A stretch of 64,000 nucleotides of DNA from Streptomyces lydicus. Its GTDB lineage: Bacteria > Actinomycetota > Actinomycetes > Streptomycetales > Streptomycetaceae. This document shows positions 42,822 through 51,897 of this stretch, piece after piece. Location of the stretch: positions 7,502,001 to 7,566,000 of the forward strand of contig NZ_RDTE01000003.1 of assembly GCF_004125265.1 (NCBI RefSeq), read 5' to 3'. A program made the translations under genes and the position numbers. The notes under the pieces were generated by a model. The model was not told the origin of the DNA. It ran no database searches and was given only the letters and a program-made list of their open reading frames with translations. Each line of letters begins with the position of its first letter. The stretch's first letter is position 1.

Positions 42822-44084
42822 TCAGGCGGTGATGACGGCTGACGGCCGGCGCGCGGTCAGGCGTCCGCTCCGGGCCAGTGCCGCGACGGAAGCGGCGCAG
42901 GCGAGGCCGGTGGCGCTGAGGGCGGACCAGGTCAGCCAGGCGATGTGGTGGTGCCGGGTGAAGTCCCACAGGGCTCCGGTGGCGAGGTTGCCCAAGGTGA
43001 TGCCCACCCCGGAGACGGTGTTGTACAGCCCGTAGTGGGTGGCGACCAGGCGTCCGCCGGAGAGTGCGACGACCGTGTCCATCTCGAACGGGTAGACCAC
43101 CGCGCTGCCCATGGCGAGCAGCACGACCGCGGTCACCAAGGAGACGAGGGTCATCGCTCTCGCTCCGGGCTGGGCGAGCGCTGGAGGCACGAAGGCCAGC
43201 CCCATGGCCGCCAGCCCGCGGAAAAGCGCTTCGTGCGGACTCCAGCGCCGCTTGGCCCAGTCGGTCAGGCGCAGTTGCCCGGCGACGGCGACGACTGCGG
43301 AGACGACGAACAGCCCACTGGTGACCTTGGTCCCGTTGCTTCCCAGGGCCTCATCGGCGGCGAGTGGGAGGGCCAGGTAGACCTGGAAGGTGAGTACGTA
43401 GGACCCGATCATCGCGGTCGAGAAGAGGAGAAAGGGGCGGTTGGACACGACCGTGCGCCATTGCGCCAGCACTCCGGCCGCCGGGTGACCCCCCTGGTCC
43501 GCCGAGTCGCCGCGCCGGGCGGGCAGAGCGCGCCACTGCAACAGGGTGAGCACGGCGAAGAGGGCAGCGGCTGCCGCGCACACCGCGCGGAAGTCGGCGG
43601 CCAGGAGGGCGAGGCCGACGAGCGGACCCAGGAGCATGCCTCCCTGGTAGTAGACGTTGAAGGTCGCGAAGGCGTCCACGCGCCGGTCGCCCGCTTCCGC
43701 TGCCAGGTAGGCCCGCACGGCCGGGTTGAACAAGGCTCCGGCGAACCCGGTGGCCGCCGACGCGGCAACGAGGGCCGGGAGGCTGTCGACCCAGCCGAGG
43801 ATTCCGAAGCCGGCCGTGCGCAGCAGGCAGCCGGCCATGATCGGGGCCTTGTAGCCGTACCGGTCGGCGATGGTGCCGCCGATGAGGAACATGCCCTGCT
43901 GGGAGAAGTTCCGGACGCCCAGGACGAGTCCGACCGCCCAGGCCGCCAGGCCGAGGTCGGTGGAAAGATGGGCGGCGAGGTAGGGCATGAGCATGTAGAA
44001 CGCGAGGTTGATGGCGAACTGGTTTGTCATCAACAGCCGTGCAGCGATCGGGAATGAACAGGTCTGCCGCCACAGGGACTTCAT
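42822..44084 (-). CDS. MFS transporter coupled to the PLP enzyme
   Basis: A 420-residue protein with 12 membrane segments. LGVRNFSQQGMFLIGGTIADRYGYKAP contains motif A (GxxADRYGYK), and PALVAASAATGFAGALFNPAVRAYLA contains motif B/C positions. ATG 44084 overlaps the stop of the PLP gene (ATGA) with GGAGGT six bases upstream. The tight link suggests that it exports or imports the product of that enzyme. It converges on the DedA-like gene. Confidence 0.85.
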   Translation of the reverse strand: MKSLWRQTCSFPIAARLLMTNQFAINLAFYMLMPYLAAHLSTDLGLAAWAVGLVLGVRNFSQQGMFLIGGTIADRYGYKAPIMAGCLLRTAGFGILGWVDSLPALVAASAATGFAGALFNPAVRAYLAAEAGDRRVDAFATFNVYYQGGMLLGPLVGLALLAADFRAVCAAAAALFAVLTLLQWRALPARRGDSADQGGHPAAGVLAQWRTVVSNRPFLLFSTAMIGSYVLTFQVYLALPLAADEALGSNGTKVTSGLFVVSAVVAVAGQLRLTDWAKRRWSPHEALFRGLAAMGLAFVPPALAQPGARAMTLVSLVTAVVLLAMGSAVVYPFEMDTVVALSGGRLVATHYGLYNTVSGVGITLGNLATGALWDFTRHHHIAWLTWSALSATGLACAASVAALARSGRLTARRPSAVITA

Positions 44085-45226
44085 CGGGATACCTCCGCCG
44101 GCCGCTGCTGCCCGCGCGTCGCACCGAGCGGATCGACGACGGTGGTGCACCGCGTCCAGCAGGTGACAGTCGCCTCGCTCGGGTGGGTGATTTCGTGGGG
44201 GTCGGAGGCGGGCTCGTGGCCGAGGAGCCCGTGCCGGCGACAGTACGTGTCGTCGAAGACGGTGCCGACGTAACGCTGCAATCCGTCGGGGAAGACGGCG
44301 ACGATGCGCGACTCGGCCGGCATCCGGCCGGCCAGCCACCGGGCGACCAGGGCGACCGCGCCGACGCTCCAGCCGCCGGTGGCGTACCGGCAGCGCGCGA
44401 GTGCCCGGGCCGCCCACACCGACTCGGGAGCGGCGACCCAGTGCACCTCGTCGAAGAGGCCGTACGCGACATTGCCCGGGTAGATGCTGCTGCCGAGGCC
44501 GCGCATCAGCCGGGTCCCGGCGGGCTGTCCGAAGATGGTGGATCCGGTCGTATCGACTCCTACGATGCGGAGGCCGGGGAAGAAGCCGCGAAGCACGGTG
44601 CCGATGCCGGCGGAGTGGCCCCCGGTGCCGACGCTCACGACCAAGGCGTCGATGCGGCCGAGCTGCGCCACGAGTTCATGGGCGAGCGGCCGGTACGCCG
44701 CCACGTTGTCCGGGTTGTGGTACTGGTCCGGGCACCAGGCATCCGGATGCGCGGCCAGCAGCCCCTCGACCCGTTGACGGCGGGCCTGCTGCCAGCCGCC
44801 GACGGGGTGCGGCGTGGCGACCATCTGGACCTCGGTTCCGTACGCGGTGAGCAGCCCGGACATCAGGGGTTCCATCCCGGGGTCGGTGACGACGGTGACC
44901 GGGTGGCCGTAGGTGACCCCGGCGAGCGCGAGTCCGAGGCCGAGGGTGCCGGAGGTGGACTCGACGAGGGGAGAGCCGGGGAGCAGATCACCCCGCCGGC
45001 GAGCGGCCTGGACCATGTACAGCGCGGTCCGGTCCTTGATGCCGCCGGGGTTGTGGCCCTCCAGCTTGGCCCAGAAGCCGCTCCCGCTCGCGGTGAACGG
45101 CTCCCCGACCCACAGCACGGGGGTGTCGCCGACGAGTCCGGCCGGCGTGTGCACGGGGCGTTTGGCGTCGGCGAGCAGTTGGGCGGGCGCGGAAGGAACG
45201 GCGGTGGGTACGGCGAAGTGGTGCAT
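44081..45226 (-). CDS. PLP-dependent cysteine synthase family protein
   Basis: A 381-residue fold-type II PLP enzyme. The Schiff-base Lys is in NPGGIKDRTALYMV, the substrate loop in LVESTSGTLGLGLALAG, and the phosphate-binding glycine loop in VVSVGTGGHSAGIGTVLRG. The family includes cysteine synthase, cystathionine beta-synthase and siderophore enzymes such as SbnA. Here the Asn-loop motif TSGNxG is altered to TSGTLG, so the substrate probably differs from O-acetylserine. It is the first gene of a two-gene operon with an MFS transporter. Confidence 0.82.
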   Translation of the reverse strand: MHHFAVPTAVPSAPAQLLADAKRPVHTPAGLVGDTPVLWVGEPFTASGSGFWAKLEGHNPGGIKDRTALYMVQAARRRGDLLPGSPLVESTSGTLGLGLALAGVTYGHPVTVVTDPGMEPLMSGLLTAYGTEVQMVATPHPVGGWQQARRQRVEGLLAAHPDAWCPDQYHNPDNVAAYRPLAHELVAQLGRIDALVVSVGTGGHSAGIGTVLRGFFPGLRIVGVDTTGSTIFGQPAGTRLMRGLGSSIYPGNVAYGLFDEVHWVAAPESVWAARALARCRYATGGWSVGAVALVARWLAGRMPAESRIVAVFPDGLQRYVGTVFDDTYCRRHGLLGHEPASDPHEITHPSEATVTCWTRCTTVVDPLGATRGQQRPAEVSR

Positions 45227-45362
45227 GGCGTGCTTCTCCCTCGGCCGGTGCGGTCATGCGGCGCCGGCCGGTCATGTACGGGTGGAAGGAGACAGAACTG
45301 ACCACGAGCCGGAAGGCGGCACAGCTCCGGAAGGAGGCTCGCTCGCGCGGCTCAGGAAACGA

Positions 45363-45758
45363 TCAGTTCTGCCACACGCCGAGCAGGGCTCGTGTGTGGC
45401 CGTGCGCGGCGCCGGCGGAGTCGTTGCCGACATGCGGCCTCACCGCAGCCGAGGCGCCGGTGACCATGGCGACGTCGCCCGGCCGAGGGGCTACGGCAGA
45501 CTGCTCGGGCGCCCCGATGCTCCGTGGAGCTTGGACGGAGGGCTCGTCAGCTCCGGAGCACTCGGCCGATCCGTGCCCGCCGTGACCCGGCGATTCAGCG
45601 GGAGTGCCCTCGGTGGTCTCCGTCACCTGAGAGCAGGCGGAGGAAACCGCCAGGAAGGTGTCGGCACGCCCCGTTCCCGCCGGGGCCGGCCCGTGCGCGC
45701 AGCCGAGCACATGGATCAGGGCTGCCAGCACCACGCAAAGAGCCGCCCTGCTCCACAT
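45363..45758 (-). CDS. Small secreted or membrane-anchored hypothetical protein
   Basis: A 131-residue protein. MWSRAALCVVLAALIHVLGCAHGP is a signal or anchor segment with a Cys that could be lipidated, though the LxGC box is imperfect. The rest is Gly/Ala/Ser/His-rich and probably disordered. ATG 45758 gives the expected N-terminus; GTG 45803 would add 15 residues. Function unknown. Confidence 0.55.
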   Translation of the reverse strand: MWSRAALCVVLAALIHVLGCAHGPAPAGTGRADTFLAVSSACSQVTETTEGTPAESPGHGGHGSAECSGADEPSVQAPRSIGAPEQSAVAPRPGDVAMVTGASAAVRPHVGNDSAGAAHGHTRALLGVWQN

Positions 45759-46392
45759 CGCTGGGCGGTCACTGCGACACCCTGCCGGAACCCTCACAAG
45801 CACGAATCGTAATCAAGCGCATACATAAAGTGCTTGTGAGGAGCGCGCGCTCCGCGCTCGTTCGCATGGCTTCCACGTGGGGAATGCGCAGGAATGGCAC
45901 GGGCGGGGCGGGGTCGGCAGCCGGTGGTAGTCGTGTTCGACTTCGAGCGCGTCGATCGCCGCATCGGGTGAATGACGGGCAGGGACGGCTCCCGCGCCGG
46001 GAACGTCCGGGGCCTCCTGGGGTGGTCAGGTTGCGGTCAGGGGGACCTGGACGGGCACCGTGACGCCGCTTCAGGGGCCGAATAATGCTGCGACAGGTAG
46101 GCGCAAACCAGCCAACGTCTTCACGAGTGTGGCACTCCGTCACATTCCACTCACAGGAAATTCACAGTCGAGCGTGCTACTGGGAGGCTGCTGACCTTCA
46201 TTCCGATTGGGTGGGGGTGGAGACCGGATTCCGGACAGGGTCTACGCAAGCCAGCCTGATGTGTGCATGCAGCGCTTAAGGTGGCAACCGCTCGGAGGGG
46301 TGGACTCAAGTCATCTCGTGCTAAGACTGGCGAAACGTGATGATCCACCCTAAGGGCTCCAAGTCGCCCTATCTGCACAGAGTTGATAGGGG
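45759..46392. other. Long intergenic region
   Basis: In 634 bp I see no gene; open frames are Arg/Pro/Gly-rich noise. It contains the upstream region of the small secreted protein gene. A TTCACAGTC near 46160 also occurs (as ATTCACAGTC) next to the palindrome upstream of the paralogue at 20827, but the full palindrome is not present here. Confidence 0.4.
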
Positions 46393-46704
46393 GTGTGCCT
46401 GAGAGGGGCAGTACGCAAGAGACGCATATTCGCACCTGGCATGCTCGCTGCTGCTGCCCTGGGTATGGCCCCGGCTGCCCGGGCCGTGGACGACACAAAG
46501 GACTTGAACGGGCGGGAAGCCTGCAAGATTCCTGGCAAGTCGACCTTCAAGTTCCCTATGTACTACAGCTCCGATGAGCGTGGGGCGTACCGCAACACCC
46601 TGACCGACAGCGCGGGCGCACCCAGTCCGGACCACAGGGCTTCCGCGCCCGTACCAGTCGAAGCGATCAAGAGGGCTGCGGCCAAGGCCAAGTCCGCCCG
46701 GTAG
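46393..46704 (+). CDS. Small secreted protein, family A copy 2, shortened
   Basis: A 103-residue protein with a signal peptide (RKRRIFAPGMLAAAALGMAP, cleavage near ARA). The mature part REACKIPGKSTFKFPMYYSS matches EACKRPSQSKFKFHIYHNT of the protein at 20827, then PVEAIKRAAAKAKSAR appears where the longer copy has GKGIKNNAASGENSHYKY. The aromatic C-terminal third of the longer copy is missing, so this copy is truncated or a short form. GTG 46393 directly follows TAGGGG. It precedes the large secreted protein gene by 230 bp in the same direction. Confidence 0.65.
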   Translation: MCLRGAVRKRRIFAPGMLAAAALGMAPAARAVDDTKDLNGREACKIPGKSTFKFPMYYSSDERGAYRNTLTDSAGAPSPDHRASAPVPVEAIKRAAAKAKSAR

Positions 46705-46934
46705 ATCCGTAACTGGCCTCCGCAGCCTGCCCAATGGGGCGCCTGGCTGCACAGGCTCACCCGGCTCGGTTCAGTTGTGGTCGCCGATCACGCCGAAATC
46801 AGATTCTTCCCAGGCCAATCGCTGCACTTCGACCTCGGCTCTCACCCGCCGCCTTCGGCGTATGGGAGCCGAGATGTCCTGTAGCGGCGTATCCCTGCCC
46901 TGCCTCATGTGCAATTCCGGAGAGAGGAAAACCA

Positions 46935-49900
46935 TTGAAGTTAAACAGACCCGGCCGTCAGGCCCGCGTTGCGGCTGCGGGCCTGACGGCGACTGCGCTC
47001 CTGACCGGACTCATACAGACTGCCACACCGGCTATTGCCGACACCGAACCGCAACGAACGCACAACTCATCCGCCGGGCTCACATCGCTGACCACCGGAG
47101 TCACGGACCCGGACAAGAAACTCGGCAAGGAGTGGAGGTCATCTCCGGACCGGGCTGTCACCGCAGTTGCTGACGCCAACGGTCTGACGATTCTCGTCGC
47201 CGACAGTGCGCAGGGTTACGCCTGGAGGACTGCCGCCGTACTTTCCGAGCCCGGCGTACCCGCAGACTCGTGGATCGGCAATCAGTGCGCCATGGATGCC
47301 GATCACGTGGCAGTCGTGTACGCACCCCGCTCGTTTACGAACCATCCAGACCTTATGCAGGGTGGTGCCTTCACTGCTGTCGTCAACGTCAAGAACAGCA
47401 CGGTGACGAAGCTGCCGTTCACCGGGACTCTCGCGTACTTCGACCCCACCTGCAACACCTTCACGCATACTGCCGCCTTCACTCAGTACCGCGACATGAA
47501 CGACATGTCGAAGGTGAAGACCCGGGTTATCACGGTGAATACGGTCGGCAAGACGGTCATGAAGACGGGTGAACTGCGAGGGCAGGTCTCATCGGCGGCT
47601 CCGGTGAAAGACGGCGTCGTCGCTGGTCTCGGTCGTGATCTCATCCATGTCAATGACAAGGGGACGATCCGTCGGCTGGCCAAGGGCGACAGTATCCCCT
47701 TCGATATCCGCCCCATGGCGGATGGCCGGATCAGTTTTGTGGACCGCAAGAGCGTGACGACGGCGCAGGCGAAGGTGCACGGCGGACGCGGTAAGCCGCG
47801 CACGGTCGCTACGGGACCCCTCGGTGACATCGACCTCATGCCCGGCGCGGAGGGGCGGGTCTTCCTCACCGGCCGTCCCAAGGACGTCAAGGTGCAGGGA
47901 AGCGGCGTCACCAAGATCGACGCGCCGGCCGGCACCGATGTCTCTTCCCACGGCCGCCTCGCCGTCGACCCCGTCCTTACCCCTGGCGTCCGCGCCGGAC
48001 TGACCCGCATCAAAGCGGCCGGCAAGGGGTTCGACAAGGTAAGCGAACCCGAGGCGGGTGTGCGAAACCGTTCCGGGCGGGCCCCTGGCGCGACGGGAGA
48101 CGACACCACGATCACCGTCACTTCGACCGCCACGACGACACGGCAGGAGATCAAGCAGCGAGTTGCCCCGACGCAGTCGCGCATCGGCAGCGGTCTTTCT
48201 CCTGCCCTTACCGGCGGCAGCCGGCCCCGCCTGCTGCCGCCGGCACCCGAAAACGTCTCCCATGATCCTCGTGACACCGACCGCTGGTGTTCCGTCTCGC
48301 GCAACGACATGAGCGTGCAGGCGTTGCAGCCGACGCCGAACCAGGTTGAGTGGGCCGTGGACATGGCCGTGCGCGGCGAACTGCGGAGCAAGTGGATCCG
48401 TCAGGGCGGCTACCGCGATCAGGCCGGGCTGGGCTCGATCGACCCGCAGGGGTTATTCCCCCTGCCGAAGCTGAACGGAGGCGGCCGGATCCCCGCCAAC
48501 GTCCTCCTTGGCATCCTGGCGCAGGAGTCCAATCTGTGGCAGGCCGAATCGGGTGCGATCCCCGGTCAGATGGGCAACCCGTTGGCCGCCGTGGATGGTT
48601 ACTACGGCCACAGCGCGAAAGACACCCTCCTCGGGTATTGGCGCATCAAATGGGAGAAATCCGACTGCGGTTACGGTGTAGGGCAGATCACGGACGGTAT
48701 GCGCTTGAAGGGGCACGAGAAGGACCACGAAACGAGCCTCGACCCGAAGCTTCAGAAGTTGGTCGCGGTCGACTACGCCACCAATGTGGCTGCCTCCATG
48801 AAGATCCTCGCCGACAAGTGGAACGAGGTGCACACCGAGGGGCAGAAGATCACGGTGAACAACGACGATCCCTCCCGGGTGGAGAACTGGTTCACCGCCG
48901 CGTGGAACTACAACCTCGGCTTCAACTCCAAGTCGGACGCTTCGAAGAACGGCGGCCACTGGGGGCTGGGCTGGTACAACAACCCCGCAAATCCCATGTA
49001 CAAAGAGGGTGCTTGGAAGCACCCGTTCATGAATGTCGACCTCGACCCGCGTAACATACGTGACGCGGCACATCCACAGGACTGGCCGTATGAGGAGAAG
49101 GTGATGGGCTGGGCTGCCTGGTCCATTGACACCGGCTTCTCCTACTCCACCGATGGTCGTCAGGGCAGGAAGGGCGAGGACGGATTCTCTTCCGCCGGAT
49201 TTCAACCGGCCTGGTGGCTCACCAAAGAGGACCGTGCCCTCGTCAGTCCGCCCCTGGACACCTTCTGCAACAAGAAGAACGGCTGTGACCCGGCCAACCC
49301 GGTCGACTGCCCGGACGAGGCCTGTTATCGGCAGTTCTGGTGGACCCAGGAAAACGCCACCTGGAAGCCTGAATGCAAAGATACGTGTGGACACGAGGCC
49401 ATTAAGTACGTCACCTTGCGCGCCGAGCCGGGCCGCGGCTATCGGTTAGAGCACGGCGAGCCGGTGTGCGGTGCTGCCCCGCAAGGGGCAGACGTCATCG
49501 CTTCCATCCCCAACGGAACCGAAACGTGGTCGAATTGCGGAAAGCAGTCGTCGACAGGCACGTTCCAGTTCACTTTCTTTCCGGACTGGGACAAGCACTA
49601 CGAGGCGAAGGCCGATCTGCATTCGATTGGCGGCGGCCATGGCGGCCACTTCTGGTACACCCACACCCGTAACGAGGACAACCTCGGCGGGGAAGGCAAT
49701 CGGATGACGATCGAGGGTCAGTGGAAGGCGGGTAAAACGTACGACCTCGCTGCCGTCTACGCGTACATCCCTGACACCGGAGCACAAGCCAGGCAGGCAA
49801 AGTACCTCATTAGCGGTGCTGCCGGTGGCCCGTACGAGCGGGTCGTGAACCAGAATGCAAACAACGGAAAATGGGTGTCGCTAGGCGCCTACAAGTTCAC

Positions 49901-51335
49901 GTCCACACCGTTGGTGACGTTGACGAACTACACGAAGACGGGTACCGCCGACCATGACATCGCCTGGAACTCCGTAGCGTTCAAACCGATCAACGGCAAG
50001 TTCGTCCACCGGACCATGACAGCCGCGTCGATCTTCGACCCGAACCAGAACCTCGACTCCAACATGCCGGAGGAGCTGTACACGCCGCTGCGGACCCAGA
50101 AAACGCTTTACAACTGGGCCATGGGGCTGGCATATGAAGGCCCCCGCTGGGACAATCCCGCAGCGGATATGCGCGGCTTCACCCATGAGGCCCGCTGTCC
50201 CACGGCCAAGGCGGTGGGCGAGTGCACCGGCCAGAAGACCTGGGACGCAGCCGAACAGTGGCGCAAGGACATCAAAGCCGGCGGAGACAAACCGAACGCG
50301 AACGGATCCGCGCCCGCTATGTCAGTTCCCGTGTGGATGGGCATGTCCAACCAGCGCCCCGATCCCGCGCAGCCGGCCAGTGTGGCGCTGAAGGGCGACA
50401 ACAGCTACAAGATCAAGAGCGATATCGACGTGTCGTTCGTCTCCGACGGGAGCGGAAAGATCATTCCCGGCAGTGAAGGAGCGAGCTACCGGGTCCGGGT
50501 CGGCAACGCCCACCTCCCGTACTTCGTGACCAACGTCATGAAGGCGATTGAAGCCGACTACGGTATTGCCAAGCCGGACATCGACTACACCACCCAGGAT
50601 GCCCTTGAATACGGGAACGTCCACACCGCCCACCCGTACGCCGACGGCGATACACCCGGGCAGGCATACTTCCCCCACTTCAGAGGTGCACGCCTGAACT
50701 CGGATAACACCTGTGTGGATCTCCGCGCCGTTGGTGGCGGTGTCCACGGATACCGCGCGATGATCGCCCACAAGAACATCAACGACAATGTGAAATCGTG
50801 GGTGGACGAGATCAATGCGAACAACGAAACCAACTACGCTGTCCGAAACTTCGCCGGAGACATCTACTCGATGTTCTTCAAGAACAGCGGCGACAACAAT
50901 GTGTTCGGCAGCATGATCGGCAACGCGCCTCCCATCTGGCAGGATATCGCCGCCGCGTTCTGCGCGGACGGCAGCGTCAAGCCGACGCACGAGGAAGTGA
51001 ACAAAGACGCTGCTCCGCCCAACGGCATCGTGTTCCAGAGCTATATGCCCGACCTGTACCTCTATATCGACGACAAGATGACCGACAACCTCGGCCGTCC
51101 TTCGAGCGGGAGGATCAGCGGTGGCGACTGGACAGACTTCTCCAACTTGCCGTTCACCGCTCCCAACGGCAACGCCTTCGGTCCCTGCGATGCCTTCCAC
51201 CGGGGAAGCGGCGGCAACCCGTGGAACGTGTCACCGCCCGTGCCGATCATCGGCGACGGCCCTGGTAATCGGCCGTCCAATGTCATCCACTGCGACGAAC
51301 CGGCAACTGAGTTCACGGACAACCTCACACACTAG
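46935..51335 (+). CDS. Large modular secreted protein with lysozyme-like and golvesin-like domains
   Basis: A 1,466-residue protein. TTG 46935 follows GAGAGGA and begins a signal peptide (KLNRPGRQARVAAAGLTATAL, cleavage near AIA). Residues 40-420 are beta-rich, propeller-like (GYAWRTAAVLSEPG, VVYAPRSFTNHPDLM, GRVFLTG). Residues 460-780 contain a lysozyme/SLT-like core (NVLLGILAQESNLWQ with a Glu, CGYGVGQITDGM). Residues 875-1020 resemble a golvesin C-terminal-like beta-sandwich (GTFQFTFFPDWDKHYEAKAD to HDIAWNSVAFKP). Residues 1025-1466 form a domain I do not recognise. It may cleave peptidoglycan or bind surfaces. A hairpin overlaps its stop codon. Confidence 0.82.
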   Translation: MKLNRPGRQARVAAAGLTATALLTGLIQTATPAIADTEPQRTHNSSAGLTSLTTGVTDPDKKLGKEWRSSPDRAVTAVADANGLTILVADSAQGYAWRTAAVLSEPGVPADSWIGNQCAMDADHVAVVYAPRSFTNHPDLMQGGAFTAVVNVKNSTVTKLPFTGTLAYFDPTCNTFTHTAAFTQYRDMNDMSKVKTRVITVNTVGKTVMKTGELRGQVSSAAPVKDGVVAGLGRDLIHVNDKGTIRRLAKGDSIPFDIRPMADGRISFVDRKSVTTAQAKVHGGRGKPRTVATGPLGDIDLMPGAEGRVFLTGRPKDVKVQGSGVTKIDAPAGTDVSSHGRLAVDPVLTPGVRAGLTRIKAAGKGFDKVSEPEAGVRNRSGRAPGATGDDTTITVTSTATTTRQEIKQRVAPTQSRIGSGLSPALTGGSRPRLLPPAPENVSHDPRDTDRWCSVSRNDMSVQALQPTPNQVEWAVDMAVRGELRSKWIRQGGYRDQAGLGSIDPQGLFPLPKLNGGGRIPANVLLGILAQESNLWQAESGAIPGQMGNPLAAVDGYYGHSAKDTLLGYWRIKWEKSDCGYGVGQITDGMRLKGHEKDHETSLDPKLQKLVAVDYATNVAASMKILADKWNEVHTEGQKITVNNDDPSRVENWFTAAWNYNLGFNSKSDASKNGGHWGLGWYNNPANPMYKEGAWKHPFMNVDLDPRNIRDAAHPQDWPYEEKVMGWAAWSIDTGFSYSTDGRQGRKGEDGFSSAGFQPAWWLTKEDRALVSPPLDTFCNKKNGCDPANPVDCPDEACYRQFWWTQENATWKPECKDTCGHEAIKYVTLRAEPGRGYRLEHGEPVCGAAPQGADVIASIPNGTETWSNCGKQSSTGTFQFTFFPDWDKHYEAKADLHSIGGGHGGHFWYTHTRNEDNLGGEGNRMTIEGQWKAGKTYDLAAVYAYIPDTGAQARQAKYLISGAAGGPYERVVNQNANNGKWVSLGAYKFTSTPLVTLTNYTKTGTADHDIAWNSVAFKPINGKFVHRTMTAASIFDPNQNLDSNMPEELYTPLRTQKTLYNWAMGLAYEGPRWDNPAADMRGFTHEARCPTAKAVGECTGQKTWDAAEQWRKDIKAGGDKPNANGSAPAMSVPVWMGMSNQRPDPAQPASVALKGDNSYKIKSDIDVSFVSDGSGKIIPGSEGASYRVRVGNAHLPYFVTNVMKAIEADYGIAKPDIDYTTQDALEYGNVHTAHPYADGDTPGQAYFPHFRGARLNSDNTCVDLRAVGGGVHGYRAMIAHKNINDNVKSWVDEINANNETNYAVRNFAGDIYSMFFKNSGDNNVFGSMIGNAPPIWQDIAAAFCADGSVKPTHEEVNKDAAPPNGIVFQSYMPDLYLYIDDKMTDNLGRPSSGRISGGDWTDFSNLPFTAPNGNAFGPCDAFHRGSGGNPWNVSPPVPIIGDGPGNRPSNVIHCDEPATEFTDNLTH

Positions 51336-51345
51336 AGTGTGAGGT
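51322..51345 (+). terminator. Hairpin overlapping the stop codon
   Basis: ACCTCACAC and GTGTGAGGT form a perfect 9-bp stem around ACTAGA, with the TAG stop (51333-51335) in the loop. It should help terminate the long secreted-protein transcript or stabilise its 3' end. Confidence 0.6.
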
Positions 51346-51351
51346 CCACGT

Positions 51352-51387
51352 CTCGGGGCCGCCCGCATGCGTCGGAGTGGCCCCGAG
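51352..51387 (+). terminator. Second hairpin after the large secreted protein gene
   Basis: CTCGGGGCC (51352-51360) pairs with GGCCCCGAG (51379-51387) around an 18-nt loop. Together with the previous hairpin it forms a double terminator. Confidence 0.55.
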
Positions 51388-51414
51388 GTGTGCAGCCTGC
51401 CGCATCAAGGTGGA

Positions 51415-51630
51415 ATGGCAGCGTGCGTTGGCGCAGGAGAAAGTGGGTTTGTTGTGGGCTCAGGAATCGATTTCCTTGTGGTTTTTTTCCTCGTCGTCTA
51501 TCTTGGGCCCGCTGCGTGGTTATGCCGCAAGGTGGCCCGTAATTCGTCACGGGGTGTCGGCTGGCTCATGGCTGCCGGAATCCTGGGCCTCCCCGTCGCC
51601 CTGATCTTCGCTGGGCTCTTCGTTCACTGA
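51415..51630 (+). CDS. Small membrane protein
   Basis: A 71-residue protein with two hydrophobic segments (FLVVFFLVVYLGPAAWLC and WLMAAGILGLPVALIFAGLFV) joined by a basic loop (RKVARNSSRG). ATG 51415 has AAGGTGGA directly upstream; GTG 51446 or later is possible. Function unknown. Confidence 0.5.
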   Translation: MAACVGAGESGFVVGSGIDFLVVFFLVVYLGPAAWLCRKVARNSSRGVGWLMAAGILGLPVALIFAGLFVH

Positions 51631-51897
51631 GCTTCGACTGCCCATCAGCCGGCATCAGCGTTGGGCCAGTTCCGGCGAAGCCAGTCCGCAGTCCGCGATG
51701 ACTCCGGTCTTTCCGATGACGACTTCGTTCCCGACAGCGGCTGTGTCATGCGGCCGGGGCCGGGACTTGCGGGGCCTGGGCATGAGCCCGGCCCCTGGAC
51801 CTGGGCCGAGGGCGGCGCCTTCACCGTACGTCCGGCCCGCTCCGGCGCCGGGCGCCGACGGTCCGTGTCAGGGAGGGCCGTCGGCGCCCGGTGATGG

